From assembly GCA_035628395.1 (NCBI GenBank), contig DASPJX010000381.1, forward strand, positions 1 through 21,024: DNA of 21,024 bases, read 5' to 3'. This stretch comes from UBA4615 sp035628395. GTDB lineage: Bacteria > Pseudomonadota > Gammaproteobacteria > Burkholderiales > Burkholderiaceae_E. The translations under genes and the position numbers were made by a program. The notes beneath the pieces were generated by a model. The model was not told the DNA's origin and made no database searches. It saw nothing but the letters and a program-made list of their open reading frames with translations. Positions 1 through 7,725 of this stretch are shown here, one piece after another. Positions within the stretch are counted from its first letter, which is position 1, and each line of letters starts with the position of its first letter.

Positions 1-72
1 ACCGGCCTCGAGCTCCGCGTTCTGCGCGCCGACGGCACCGTGCTGCAGCGCACGTTCGCGGTGAAGGACTGA
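1..72 (+). CDS. gspJ: C-terminal end of T2SS minor pseudopilin GspJ (partial)
   Basis: Only the last 23 codons and the TGA stop (70-72) are in the window. The peptide ends in a beta-strand-like stretch, LELRVLRADGTVLQRTFAVKD, which fits the C-terminal strand of GspJ, a minor pseudopilin of the type II secretion pseudopilus tip. The stop lies three bases before the gspK start, and gspJ-gspK is the usual T2SS order. The assignment rests mainly on this position, because the visible peptide is short and not diagnostic on its own. The start lies outside the window. Confidence 0.6.
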   Translation, partial: TGLELRVLRADGTVLQRTFAVKD

Positions 73-75
73 GCG

Positions 76-1008
76 GTGACGGGCCCGGCACGCCAGCGCG
101 GCGCGGCGATCATCACCGCGATGCTCGTCGTCACGCTCGCCGCGGTCGTCGTCTCGAGCCTGTTCTGGCGCGAGCACGTCGCGGTGCGCTCGGTGGAGAA
201 CCGGCTCGCGCTCGCGCAGGGCCGCTGGATCGAGCGCGCGGTGCTCGACTGGGCGAAGGTGATCCTGATCACCGACCTGCGCTCCGGCCCGGCGGTCGAC
301 CACCTGCAGGAGATCTGGGCGGTGCCGGTCCTGGACACCCGGCTCGACGAGACGGTGACCGCCGGCGCGAAGATCGACACCGCGCAGCGCAACGCGCTGC
401 TCGCCGGGCAGATCTTCGACGCGCAGGCGCGCTTCAACCTGACGACGCTCGCCGGCGGGAACGGGCAGCCGTCGGACCTCCACGTGAACGCGCTGCGCCG
501 GCTGCTGGCGTCGCTCGGGCGGCCCGAATCGGTGGCCGACCTGATCGTGCAGCGCGTGCTCCAGTCGGTTCCGCGGATCGTCGAGGGCCGGTTCGCGCCG
601 CCGCAGCGTCCCCCGATGACGCGGGTCTCGGACCTGCTCGACGTGCCGGGCGTCGACCCGGCGTCGGTGACCGCGCTCGAGCCGCACGCGATCGTGCTGC
701 CGGACTTCACGACGATCAACGTGAACACCGCGTCGGCGGAGGTCCTGTCGGCCGCGATCGAGCAGCTCGACGTCTCCGGCGCCCGACGCTTCGTGGCCCG
801 TCGCGAGCGCACGTTCTACCGCAGCATCGCCGACGCGCGGACCGACATCGACGGACAACCGGTCCTCCAGCCGGGACTGCTGGGCGTCGGCTCGCGGTTC
901 TTCCTCGTGACCGGGGTGGTACGCTACGACCGCGTCGAATCCCAGAGCGAGACCCTGTTGCGCCGACTGAACGATCGCGTCGAAGTGGAATGGCAGCTGC
1001 GCAACTGA
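76..1008 (+). CDS. gspK: Type II secretion minor pseudopilin GspK
   Basis: GspK (310 aa) is the large minor pseudopilin that caps the pseudopilus with GspI and GspJ and is processed by the prepilin peptidase. The N-terminus is a type IV pilin-like signal: a short basic leader, RQRG, with predicted cleavage after Gly9, then the hydrophobic helix AAIITAMLVVTLAAVVV. Position +5 of the mature protein is Thr instead of Glu, which is typical of GspK and not of other pseudopilins. Near residue 215 the INVNTASAEVL segment matches the helix-hairpin domain of GspK. The GTG start is chosen because AAGGA (64-68) sits seven bases upstream and it puts the leader directly before the helix. The gene follows gspJ by three bases and its end overlaps gspL by 19 bases. 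Confidence 0.93.
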   Translation: MTGPARQRGAAIITAMLVVTLAAVVVSSLFWREHVAVRSVENRLALAQGRWIERAVLDWAKVILITDLRSGPAVDHLQEIWAVPVLDTRLDETVTAGAKIDTAQRNALLAGQIFDAQARFNLTTLAGGNGQPSDLHVNALRRLLASLGRPESVADLIVQRVLQSVPRIVEGRFAPPQRPPMTRVSDLLDVPGVDPASVTALEPHAIVLPDFTTINVNTASAEVLSAAIEQLDVSGARRFVARRERTFYRSIADARTDIDGQPVLQPGLLGVGSRFFLVTGVVRYDRVESQSETLLRRLNDRVEVEWQLRN

Positions 1009-2237
1009 AGCGCGGCGAGGCCGTCGTCTGGCTGCCGCCGCGCAGCGACGGCGAGCGCGCCTTCGGCAGCGAGCCGCGGCTGCTCGCGATCCGCGGCGGC
1101 GAGGGCGGCGCGCGCCCGCTCGAGCGGGTGTCGCTCGACGGGCTCGAGGGCGTCTCGCAGGTCCGGCTGGTGTTCGACCCGCGCGACGTGACGCTGCTCG
1201 CCCCCGAGGTGCCGGCGCTGACCGGCGCCCGGCTCGCGCAGGCGCTGCCGAACATCGTCGAGGACTCGCTGCTGCAGGACGTGGCGACCTGCGCGATCGT
1301 CGCCGGTCCCGCGCTGCAGGACGGGCGGCGGCTGGTCGCCGCGATCGACCGCGAGTGGCTGGAGTTCACCGTCGGCGCGTTCGAGCGGCGCGGCATCCGC
1401 GTGCGCGCGGCGATGCCCGCGCAGCTCGCGCTGCCGTGGGCGCCGCCCGACTGGTCGATCGCCTGCGTGCACGGCGCGCTCGCGCTGCGCCACGGCCCGC
1501 ACCTGGGGCTCGGCTGGTACGCGGGCGAGGATCAGGACTTCCGCACCGAGGCGCTCGTCGCGATGCTCGAGACCGCGCTCGTCGGGCGCGACCGGCCGGC
1601 CGCGCTCGCCGCCTGGGTCGACGACGCGTCGTGGCAGCTGCCGCTGCAGCGCGCCGCGGCGAGGCTCGACCTGCGGGTGCGGATCGCGGCGCTGCCCGCG
1701 GTCGCGAGCGCGCCGATCGAGCTGCTCGCGGGCCGCGCGGCCGTCGGCCGGCGCATGCTCGCCGCGTTCGACCCGCGGGCCTGGCGGCTGCCGGCCGCGC
1801 TCGTCGCGGCCTGCGTGATCGCGTCCATCGCCGGACTCAACCTGCACTGGGCCCAGCTCGCCCGCGAGCGCGACGCGCTGCGCCGCGCGCTCGAGGGCAC
1901 GTTCCGCGCGACCTTCCCGCAGGCGCAGGTCGTCGTCGACCCGCTGCTGCAGATGAACCGCCAGGTGGCGACGCTGCGCGCGCGCAGCGGCCAGCAGGGC
2001 CCCGAGGACTTCGTGCCGATGATGTCGCGTCTGTCGCAGGCGCTCGGGCCGAACGGCGCCGACGCGCTCGCCGGCGTCGAGTTCCGCGAAGGGCGCCTGA
2101 AGGTCCGCTTCCAGCCCCAGCGGGTCGACGGGCGGGCCGCGCGCGAGCAGCTGCGCGACGCCTGCGCGCGCGCCGGCCTGCGCCTGCAGTTCGACAACGA
2201 GCGCGAGCCGACCGCCACGGTCGCGCTGCAGAGCTGA
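990..2237 (+). CDS. gspL: Type II secretion inner-membrane platform protein GspL
   Basis: GspL (415 aa) links the cytoplasmic ATPase GspE to the inner-membrane platform and pairs with GspM. The first ~255 residues form the cytoplasmic actin-like domain (VFDPRDVTLLAPEVPALTG and LPNIVEDSLLQD near residues 60-95 are typical). A single membrane helix lies at about 264-286 (WRLPAALVAACVIASIAGL), followed by a short coiled segment and a ferredoxin-like periplasmic domain ending FREGRLKVRFQP. The length is normal for the family. The ATG start lies inside the end of gspK (19-base overlap), which suggests translational coupling; no strong Shine-Dalgarno is visible. A strict start is uncertain by a few codons. 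Confidence 0.92.
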   Translation: MAAAQLKRGEAVVWLPPRSDGERAFGSEPRLLAIRGGEGGARPLERVSLDGLEGVSQVRLVFDPRDVTLLAPEVPALTGARLAQALPNIVEDSLLQDVATCAIVAGPALQDGRRLVAAIDREWLEFTVGAFERRGIRVRAAMPAQLALPWAPPDWSIACVHGALALRHGPHLGLGWYAGEDQDFRTEALVAMLETALVGRDRPAALAAWVDDASWQLPLQRAAARLDLRVRIAALPAVASAPIELLAGRAAVGRRMLAAFDPRAWRLPAALVAACVIASIAGLNLHWAQLARERDALRRALEGTFRATFPQAQVVVDPLLQMNRQVATLRARSGQQGPEDFVPMMSRLSQALGPNGADALAGVEFREGRLKVRFQPQRVDGRAAREQLRDACARAGLRLQFDNEREPTATVALQS

Positions 2238-2247
2238 GGACGACCCG

Positions 2248-2748
2248 GTGCTAGAGAGCCTGATCACGACGTGGCGCGGCATGCAGACCCGGGAGCGCCG
2301 GATCGTCGTCGGCGGGCTCGGGCTGCTCGCGTTCGCGCTGCTGTGGCTGCTCGCGTTCGAGCCGGCGTGGGTCGGCCGGCAGCGGCTGCAGGCCGAGCTG
2401 CCGAAGCTCCGCGCGCAGGTCTCGCAGATGGAGGGGCTCGCCGCGGAGGCGCGCCGGCTGTCGGCGCAGACGCCGCAGGGCGCCGACACGCCGCAGCAGC
2501 TGCGCACCGCGCTCGAGCGCTCGATCGCCACGGCCGGCCTGCAGGGCTCGGTCGCGCAGCTGACCGTCGCCGGCGAGCTGATCGACCTGCGCTTCAAGGC
2601 CGCGCCCTTCGCGACCTGGCTCGCGTGGTTCGACACGGCGCTGCGCGAGACCCGGCTGCGCGCGGTCGACATCGCGATCGAGCGCGAGCCGGCGCCGGGG
2701 GTGGTCAGCGCGCGGCTGACGCTCGAGGCGCAGAAGCGGGAGCCGTGA
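2248..2748 (+). CDS. gspM: Type II secretion inner-membrane platform protein GspM
   Basis: GspM (166 aa) is a bitopic inner-membrane protein that stabilises GspL in the T2SS assembly platform. The sequence shows a short cytoplasmic N-terminus with TRERR, one membrane helix at about residues 18-37 (RIVVGGLGLLAFALLWLLAF), a periplasmic coiled-coil stretch (about 45-75) and a small alpha/beta domain with a C-terminal strand, VSARLTLEAQ. This architecture and the position after gspL define it; GspM is poorly conserved in primary sequence. The GTG start has GAGGA (2236-2240) seven bases upstream. Its stop overlaps the gspN start as GTGA. Confidence 0.9.
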   Translation: MLESLITTWRGMQTRERRIVVGGLGLLAFALLWLLAFEPAWVGRQRLQAELPKLRAQVSQMEGLAAEARRLSAQTPQGADTPQQLRTALERSIATAGLQGSVAQLTVAGELIDLRFKAAPFATWLAWFDTALRETRLRAVDIAIEREPAPGVVSARLTLEAQKREP

Positions 2749-3608
2749 TCCGGCGCCCCGGTCCGTCGCTCGGCACGGCCCGCCGCGGCGCGCGCGAGGT
2801 CGTCGCCGGCCTCGGGCGCACCGGCTGGACGATCGCGCTGGTGGCCGGCGGGCTGTCGGCGGCGACGGTGCTCGCCTCGCAGGCGCCGGCGAGCTTCGCC
2901 GACGTGGCGCTCGAGCGGGTCACGCGCGGGCGGGTGCGGCTCGCGGAGGCGAGCGGCACGATCTGGAACGGTCGCGGACGCGTCGTGCTGGCCGACGTCG
3001 CGCCGGTCGGCGCCGACGACCCGTCGTCGGCGCGGGGCGCGACGGTCGCCGGCGTGCCGATCCCGGGCTCGTTCGGCTGGCGCCTGTCGCCGTGGCCGCT
3101 GCTGGTCGGGGTGCTGGACGCCCGGATCGAGCACGACAGCATGCGCCAGCCGGTGCTGCTGACCGGGCGGGCCGGCGAGCTGCGGGCGACCGCCGGCTCG
3201 ATCCAGCTTCCCGCGGTCGCGCTCGATCGGCTCGGATCCCCGTGGAATACAATCCGCCCCACCGGCTCCCTGACGGTCGCCTGGGACGGGGTGGTGCTGC
3301 GCGACGGCCGCTTCGACGGCCGGGCGACCATCGAGCTGGCCCAGGCCGCGTCGGCTTTGACACCGGTACGGCCGTTGGGCGCCTACAGGATCGTGGTGGT
3401 CGGCTCGGGCGCACAGGCCCAGGTGACCATGACTACACTGTCCGGACCGCTTCGGTTGGACGGCGGCGGGACCTGGGATGCGGGCGCGGGCCTGCGCTTC
3501 ACCGCCACGGCGACGGCCGACGAGGCGGAGCGGGCACGACTGCAGCCGCTGCTGGGCTTGCTGGGACGGCGCGACGGCGACCGCACGATCATCAAGATAG
3601 GAGCCTGA
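2745..3608 (+). CDS. gspN: Type II secretion system protein GspN
   Basis: GspN (287 aa) is an accessory T2SS protein present in only some systems, mainly those of beta- and gammaproteobacteria such as Xanthomonas and Burkholderia; its exact role is unsettled. One membrane helix is visible near residues 27-46 (GWTIALVAGGLSAATVLA), followed by a periplasmic beta-rich region. The SGTIWNGRGRV motif near residues 70-80 and FGWRLSPWPLL farther on are characteristic of the family. The GTG start is chosen because it overlaps the gspM stop by four bases (GTGA) and places the membrane helix at the N-terminus. Longer upstream frames are overlaps with gspM. It ends three bases before gspD. The last third is locally less GC-rich and contains promoter-like hexamers. 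Confidence 0.88.
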   Translation: MIRRPGPSLGTARRGAREVVAGLGRTGWTIALVAGGLSAATVLASQAPASFADVALERVTRGRVRLAEASGTIWNGRGRVVLADVAPVGADDPSSARGATVAGVPIPGSFGWRLSPWPLLVGVLDARIEHDSMRQPVLLTGRAGELRATAGSIQLPAVALDRLGSPWNTIRPTGSLTVAWDGVVLRDGRFDGRATIELAQAASALTPVRPLGAYRIVVVGSGAQAQVTMTTLSGPLRLDGGGTWDAGAGLRFTATATADEAERARLQPLLGLLGRRDGDRTIIKIGA

Positions 3609-3611
3609 GCC

Positions 3612-6266
3612 GTGTCCCTCGTCCAGCAGCTGCGTCGCACGTCGCGCCGCCTCGCCCGTCTCGGGGCCTGCGCGCTGCTGCTCGCGGGATCGGCGCTGCC
3701 GCCCGGCACGGCGACGGCCCAGGCGCCCCAGACCTCCCCGGCCCCCGCCGACGCCCGCGCGACGCCGCGGGCCGGCCAGCCGCTCACGCTGAACTTCAAG
3801 GACGCCGACATCGACTCGGTGGTCGGCGCGTTCGGCCACCTGCTGAACAAGACCTTCGTCATCGATCCGCGGGTGCGCGGCAAGATCACGCTCGAGACGC
3901 CGCGGCCGGTGTCGCCGCAGGCGGCCTACGAGCTGCTGCAGTCGACGCTGCGGCTGCAGGGCTTCGCGATCGTCGAGACCGGCACGCTCGCCCGGGTGGT
4001 GCCCGAGGCCGACGCGAAGCTGCAGGCCGGCCCGGTCGCGTCGGGTCGCGCCGGCCAGTCGGGCGACGGGATCGTCACGCAGATCTTCCGGCTGAGCTAC
4101 GAGTCGGCGAGCAACCTGGTGCCGGTGCTGCGCCCGCTGATCTCGCCGAACAACACGATCGTCGCCTATCCGAACAACAACTCGCTGGTGATCACCGACT
4201 ACGCGGCGAACCTGCAGCGGATCGGCCGGATCATCGCCTCGCTCGACACGCCGGCCTCCGGCGAGGTCGAGGTGGTCGCGATGCGGCATGCGCTCGCCGC
4301 CGACGTCGCGCTGCAGGTGTCGCGGCTGCTCGACGAGCAGGCGCGCACCGGCGGCGGACAGCCGGGCGCCGCGGTCGACGCCGGCCAGCGCGTGTCGGTG
4401 CTCGCCGACACGCGGATCAACTCGATCCTGATCCGCTCGCCGAGCCCGGCGAAGATGAACCTCGCCAAGGGCCTGATCGCGCGGCTCGACCAGCCGTCGA
4501 GCGAGCCGGGCAACATCCGCGTGGTGTACCTGCGCAACGCCGAGGCGACCCGGCTGGTGCAGGTGCTGCGCGGCGTGCTCGCCGGCGACGGGCAGGGCGG
4601 GGCCGCGGGCGGCGGCGGCGCGGGCGGGTTCGGCAACCCGGGCGGCTTCGGCTCGGGGCTGCAGACCGGCGCGTTCGGCGCGGGTGCCGGCGCGGGCGCC
4701 TTCGGCACGTCCGGCCCCGGCGGCCAGGCCGGCGGGCTCGGCGGGCCGGCCGGCGCGTCGCCGGGAACCGCTCCGCTGTCGCAGTCGGGCCCGACGCCGG
4801 GCGTGACGACGATCACCGCCGGCGGCGCGATCATCGCGGCCGACCCGTCGACCAACTCGCTGATCATCACCGCGCCCGAGCCGGTCTACCGCAACCTGCG
4901 CGCGGTGATCGACAAGCTCGACGCGCGCCGCGTCCAGGTCTACATCGAGTCGCTGATCGTCGAGGTGAGCGCCGAGCGCGCCCAGGAGCTCGGCATACAG
5001 TGGCAGTTCCTCGACCGCAACAACGTGCTCGGCGGCACCAACCTGCCGGCTCGGGGCGTCGGCAGCAACATCATCGACGCGACCACCAATCCGGCGGGCA
5101 TCGGCCGCGGCCTGAACATCGGCATCGTCGCCGCCCGCCCGATCCTCGGCTCCGGCGCCAACGCGCTGAACCTCGGGCTGCTGGCCCGCGCGCTCGAGAC
5201 CGAGGCCGCGGCGAACATCCTCGCGACGCCGAACCTCGTCACGCTCGACAACGAGGAGGCGCGGATCATCATCGGCCAGAACGTGCCGTTCATCACCGGC
5301 TCGTTCGCGTCGACCGGCGCGACCGGCGGCGCGGTGAACCCGTTCCAGACGATCGAGCGGCGCGACGTCGGCACGACGCTGCGCGTGCGGCCGCAGGTCG
5401 CCGAGGGCGGCACCGTGCGGATGCAGATCTTCCAGGAGGTCTCGAGCGTGCAGGACGCCTCGCTCGCGGCCGGCCTGATCACCAACAAGCGCGCGATCGA
5501 GTCGAACGTGCTCGTCGACGACGGGCAGGTCGTCGTGCTCGGCGGCCTGATCGAGGAGCGCGTCGAGGGCGGCGTCAGCTCGGTGCCCGGGCTCGGGCGG
5601 GTGCCGCTGCTCGGCAACCTGTTCCGCTACGACAACCGCCGGCGCGTGAAGACCAACCTGCTGGTGTTCCTGCGGCCGGTGGTGCTGCGCAGCGCCGACG
5701 CCTCGTACGGCATCGCCGCCGACCGCTACGACTACATCCGCCAGCTGCGCGGCGACTCGCGCGTGACGCCGAGCGACCTGATCCCCGAGCGCGAGTTCCA
5801 GCCGACGCCGATGTCGCCGATGCCGCCGCGCCCCGACGCGCCGGGCGTCGTGCCGCCGAGCCTCGCGCCGACCATCAACGACGCGATGCCCGAGCGCTGG
5901 CGCCAGGTCGTGCCGCGCACGGCGCCGGGCGAGGGGGGGGCGGGCCAGGCGCCCGCGCAGCCGCCCGCCGACGTGCGTCCGGGCGCGCCGGCCGAGCCGG
6001 CGGGCGAGGGCCCCACGATCGACCTGCGGCCGGGCGCGGTGCCCGGGCAGGGCCTGCCGCCGCAGTTCGAGCCGGCCGCGCCGGGCGTCGGCCCCGCGCC
6101 GCGCAGCGCGCTGCCGCCGCGCGACGCCGCGGTGGTGCCCGACGGCCTCGCGCGCCGCACGGCCGCGCCGCTCGGCGTCGATCCGCTGCAGCGCGTCCAG
6201 CAGACCGCCCCGAACGAGATCGTGATCCCGCGCCGGATCGGGCCGCCCTCGGGCGGCGGCCGCTGA
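3612..6266 (+). CDS. gspD: Type II secretion outer-membrane secretin GspD
   Basis: GspD forms the 15-fold outer-membrane channel of the T2SS. The 884-aa product begins with a Sec signal peptide (basic residues, then LGACALLLAGSALPPGTATAQA). The N0 domain starts near residue 57 (LTLNFKDADIDSVVGAFGHLL) and N1-N3 repeats follow. A Gly-rich loop of about 70 residues (325-396) lies inside N3. The secretin core runs from about 443 (VYIESLIVEVSAERAQELG) to 695, with DDGQVVVLGGLIEE and VPGLGRVPLLGNLFR as hallmark motifs. Unusually, about 165 further residues (720-884) are Pro/Ala/Gly-rich and look disordered; most secretins end soon after the S-domain. The GTG start has AGGAG (3599-3603) eight bases upstream. 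No lipobox is present. Confidence 0.96.
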   Translation: MSLVQQLRRTSRRLARLGACALLLAGSALPPGTATAQAPQTSPAPADARATPRAGQPLTLNFKDADIDSVVGAFGHLLNKTFVIDPRVRGKITLETPRPVSPQAAYELLQSTLRLQGFAIVETGTLARVVPEADAKLQAGPVASGRAGQSGDGIVTQIFRLSYESASNLVPVLRPLISPNNTIVAYPNNNSLVITDYAANLQRIGRIIASLDTPASGEVEVVAMRHALAADVALQVSRLLDEQARTGGGQPGAAVDAGQRVSVLADTRINSILIRSPSPAKMNLAKGLIARLDQPSSEPGNIRVVYLRNAEATRLVQVLRGVLAGDGQGGAAGGGGAGGFGNPGGFGSGLQTGAFGAGAGAGAFGTSGPGGQAGGLGGPAGASPGTAPLSQSGPTPGVTTITAGGAIIAADPSTNSLIITAPEPVYRNLRAVIDKLDARRVQVYIESLIVEVSAERAQELGIQWQFLDRNNVLGGTNLPARGVGSNIIDATTNPAGIGRGLNIGIVAARPILGSGANALNLGLLARALETEAAANILATPNLVTLDNEEARIIIGQNVPFITGSFASTGATGGAVNPFQTIERRDVGTTLRVRPQVAEGGTVRMQIFQEVSSVQDASLAAGLITNKRAIESNVLVDDGQVVVLGGLIEERVEGGVSSVPGLGRVPLLGNLFRYDNRRRVKTNLLVFLRPVVLRSADASYGIAADRYDYIRQLRGDSRVTPSDLIPEREFQPTPMSPMPPRPDAPGVVPPSLAPTINDAMPERWRQVVPRTAPGEGGAGQAPAQPPADVRPGAPAEPAGEGPTIDLRPGAVPGQGLPPQFEPAAPGVGPAPRSALPPRDAAVVPDGLARRTAAPLGVDPLQRVQQTAPNEIVIPRRIGPPSGGGR
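5933..5940 (+). repeat. Run of eight G within the gspD 3' end
   Basis: Eight consecutive G bases encode parts of Glu-Gly-Gly-Ala in the disordered tail of GspD. This is the longest single-base run I noticed in the window. Insertion of one G would shift reading into a frame that stays open to a TGA at 6287-6289, so slippage would swap the tail sequence and leave the channel domain intact. Whether it varies is unknown. Confidence 0.85.
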
Positions 6267-6285
6267 CGCCGCTCCGGAGGACCCC

Positions 6286-7725
6286 ATGAGCCAGGTCTCG
6301 CCCGCACGCTACGTGCCCTACGGCTACGCGCGCCAGAACCAGCTGCTCGTCTCCGGCGTGTCCGGCGACGCGATCGAGGTCTGGGTCGGCGACGCGACGC
6401 CCCCGCACGCGCTCGCCGAGCTGACCCGCACGCTGCCGCTGCGCGTGGTGCCGGTGAGGAAGCCCGGCCCCGAGCTCGCCGCGGCGATCGCCCGCGCGTA
6501 CGCGCAGCAGGAGGGCTCGGCGGCCGCGGTCGCCGAGGAGGTCGAGAGCGACCTCGACCTGTCGCGCCTGCTGCAGGACATCCCCAAGATCGAGGACCTG
6601 CTCGAGACCGAGGACGACGCGCCGATCATCCGGATGATCAACGCGCTGCTGACGCAGGCGGCGCGCGACGGCGCGTCCGACATCCACATCGAGCCGTTCG
6701 AGTCGTACTCGCTGGTGCGCTTCCGCGTCGACGGCGCGCTGCGCGACGTCGTGCGCCCGCGCCGCGAGCTGCACGCGGCGCTGGTGTCGCGGATCAAGAT
6801 CATGGCGCAGCTCGACATCGCCGAGAAGCGGCTGCCGCAGGATGGGCGGATCACGCTGCGCATCGGCGGGCGCGCGGTCGACGTCCGGGTCTCGACGCTG
6901 CCCACCGGGCACGGCGAGCGCGCGGTGCTGCGTCTGCTCGAGAAGGACGCGGGGCGGCTCGACCTCGGCAAGCTCGGCATGGCCTCGCGCACGCTCGACG
7001 CGTTCGACCGGCTGGTCCACCAGCCGCACGGCATCGTGCTGGTGACCGGGCCGACCGGCTCGGGCAAGACGACGACGCTGTACTCGGCGCTCGCGCGGAT
7101 CGACTCGACGACCACCAACGTGATGACCGTCGAGGACCCGATCGAGTACGACCTCGAGGGCATCGGGCAGACCCAGGTCAACGCCCGGATCGACATGACC
7201 TTCGCGAAGGCGCTGCGATCGATCCTGCGCCAGGACCCGGACGTCATCATGATCGGCGAGATCCGCGACCTGGAGACCGCGCAGATCGCGGTCCAGGCGT
7301 CGCTGACCGGCCACCTGGTGCTCGCGACGCTGCACACCAACGACGCGGTGTCGGCGATCACCCGGCTGATCGACATGGGCGTCGAGCCCTTCCTGCTCAG
7401 CTCGTCGCTGCTCGGCATCGGCGCGCAGCGGCTCGTGCGCAAGCTCTGCCCGCAGTGCCGCCAGCCCGACCCGATCTCGCGCGGCTGGCGCGCGGTCGGC
7501 TGCCTCGCGTGCAACAAGACCGGCTTCACCGGCCGCACCGGCATCTACGAGCTGCTGGTCGTCGACGACGAGATCCGCGCGCTGATCCACAAGAACGCCG
7601 GCGAGGGCGAGATCCGCGCCGCCGCGCAGCGCAACGGCATGCAGACGATGCGCGACGACGGCCGGCGCTGGGTGCAGGCCGGCATCACCTCGCTCGACGA
7701 GGTGGTGCGCGTCACCCGAGACTGA
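6286..7725 (+). CDS. gspE: Type II secretion ATPase GspE
   Basis: GspE (479 aa) is the hexameric cytoplasmic ATPase that drives pseudopilus assembly, bound to GspL. Visible motifs are the N2 domain segment APIIRMINALLTQAARDGASDIHIEP, Walker A GPTGSGKT (255-262), the Asp box around VEDPIEYDLEG, Walker B/LIGEIRD-type segment DVIMIGEIRD (319-328), and the His-box TLHTND. A tetracysteine zinc-binding element is present as C388/C391 and C406/C409, with only 14 residues between the pairs, shorter than the roughly 30 in Vibrio EpsE as I recall it. The ATG start has a strong GGAGG (6276-6280) five bases upstream. The stop overlaps the gspF ATG by one base (TGATG). Confidence 0.97.
   Translation: MSQVSPARYVPYGYARQNQLLVSGVSGDAIEVWVGDATPPHALAELTRTLPLRVVPVRKPGPELAAAIARAYAQQEGSAAAVAEEVESDLDLSRLLQDIPKIEDLLETEDDAPIIRMINALLTQAARDGASDIHIEPFESYSLVRFRVDGALRDVVRPRRELHAALVSRIKIMAQLDIAEKRLPQDGRITLRIGGRAVDVRVSTLPTGHGERAVLRLLEKDAGRLDLGKLGMASRTLDAFDRLVHQPHGIVLVTGPTGSGKTTTLYSALARIDSTTTNVMTVEDPIEYDLEGIGQTQVNARIDMTFAKALRSILRQDPDVIMIGEIRDLETAQIAVQASLTGHLVLATLHTNDAVSAITRLIDMGVEPFLLSSSLLGIGAQRLVRKLCPQCRQPDPISRGWRAVGCLACNKTGFTGRTGIYELLVVDDEIRALIHKNAGEGEIRAAAQRNGMQTMRDDGRRWVQAGITSLDEVVRVTRD

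Noticed and set aside
6242..6257. Hairpin at the end of gspD as a terminator
   Set aside because: It lies within coding sequence, has a two-base loop and is followed at once by a strong gspE ribosome site.
924..6287. Minus-strand open frame of 1787 codons opposite the T2SS genes
   Set aside because: It is an artefact of very high GC, low complexity in Arg/Ala/Gly, and lies opposite well-identified gspK-D genes.
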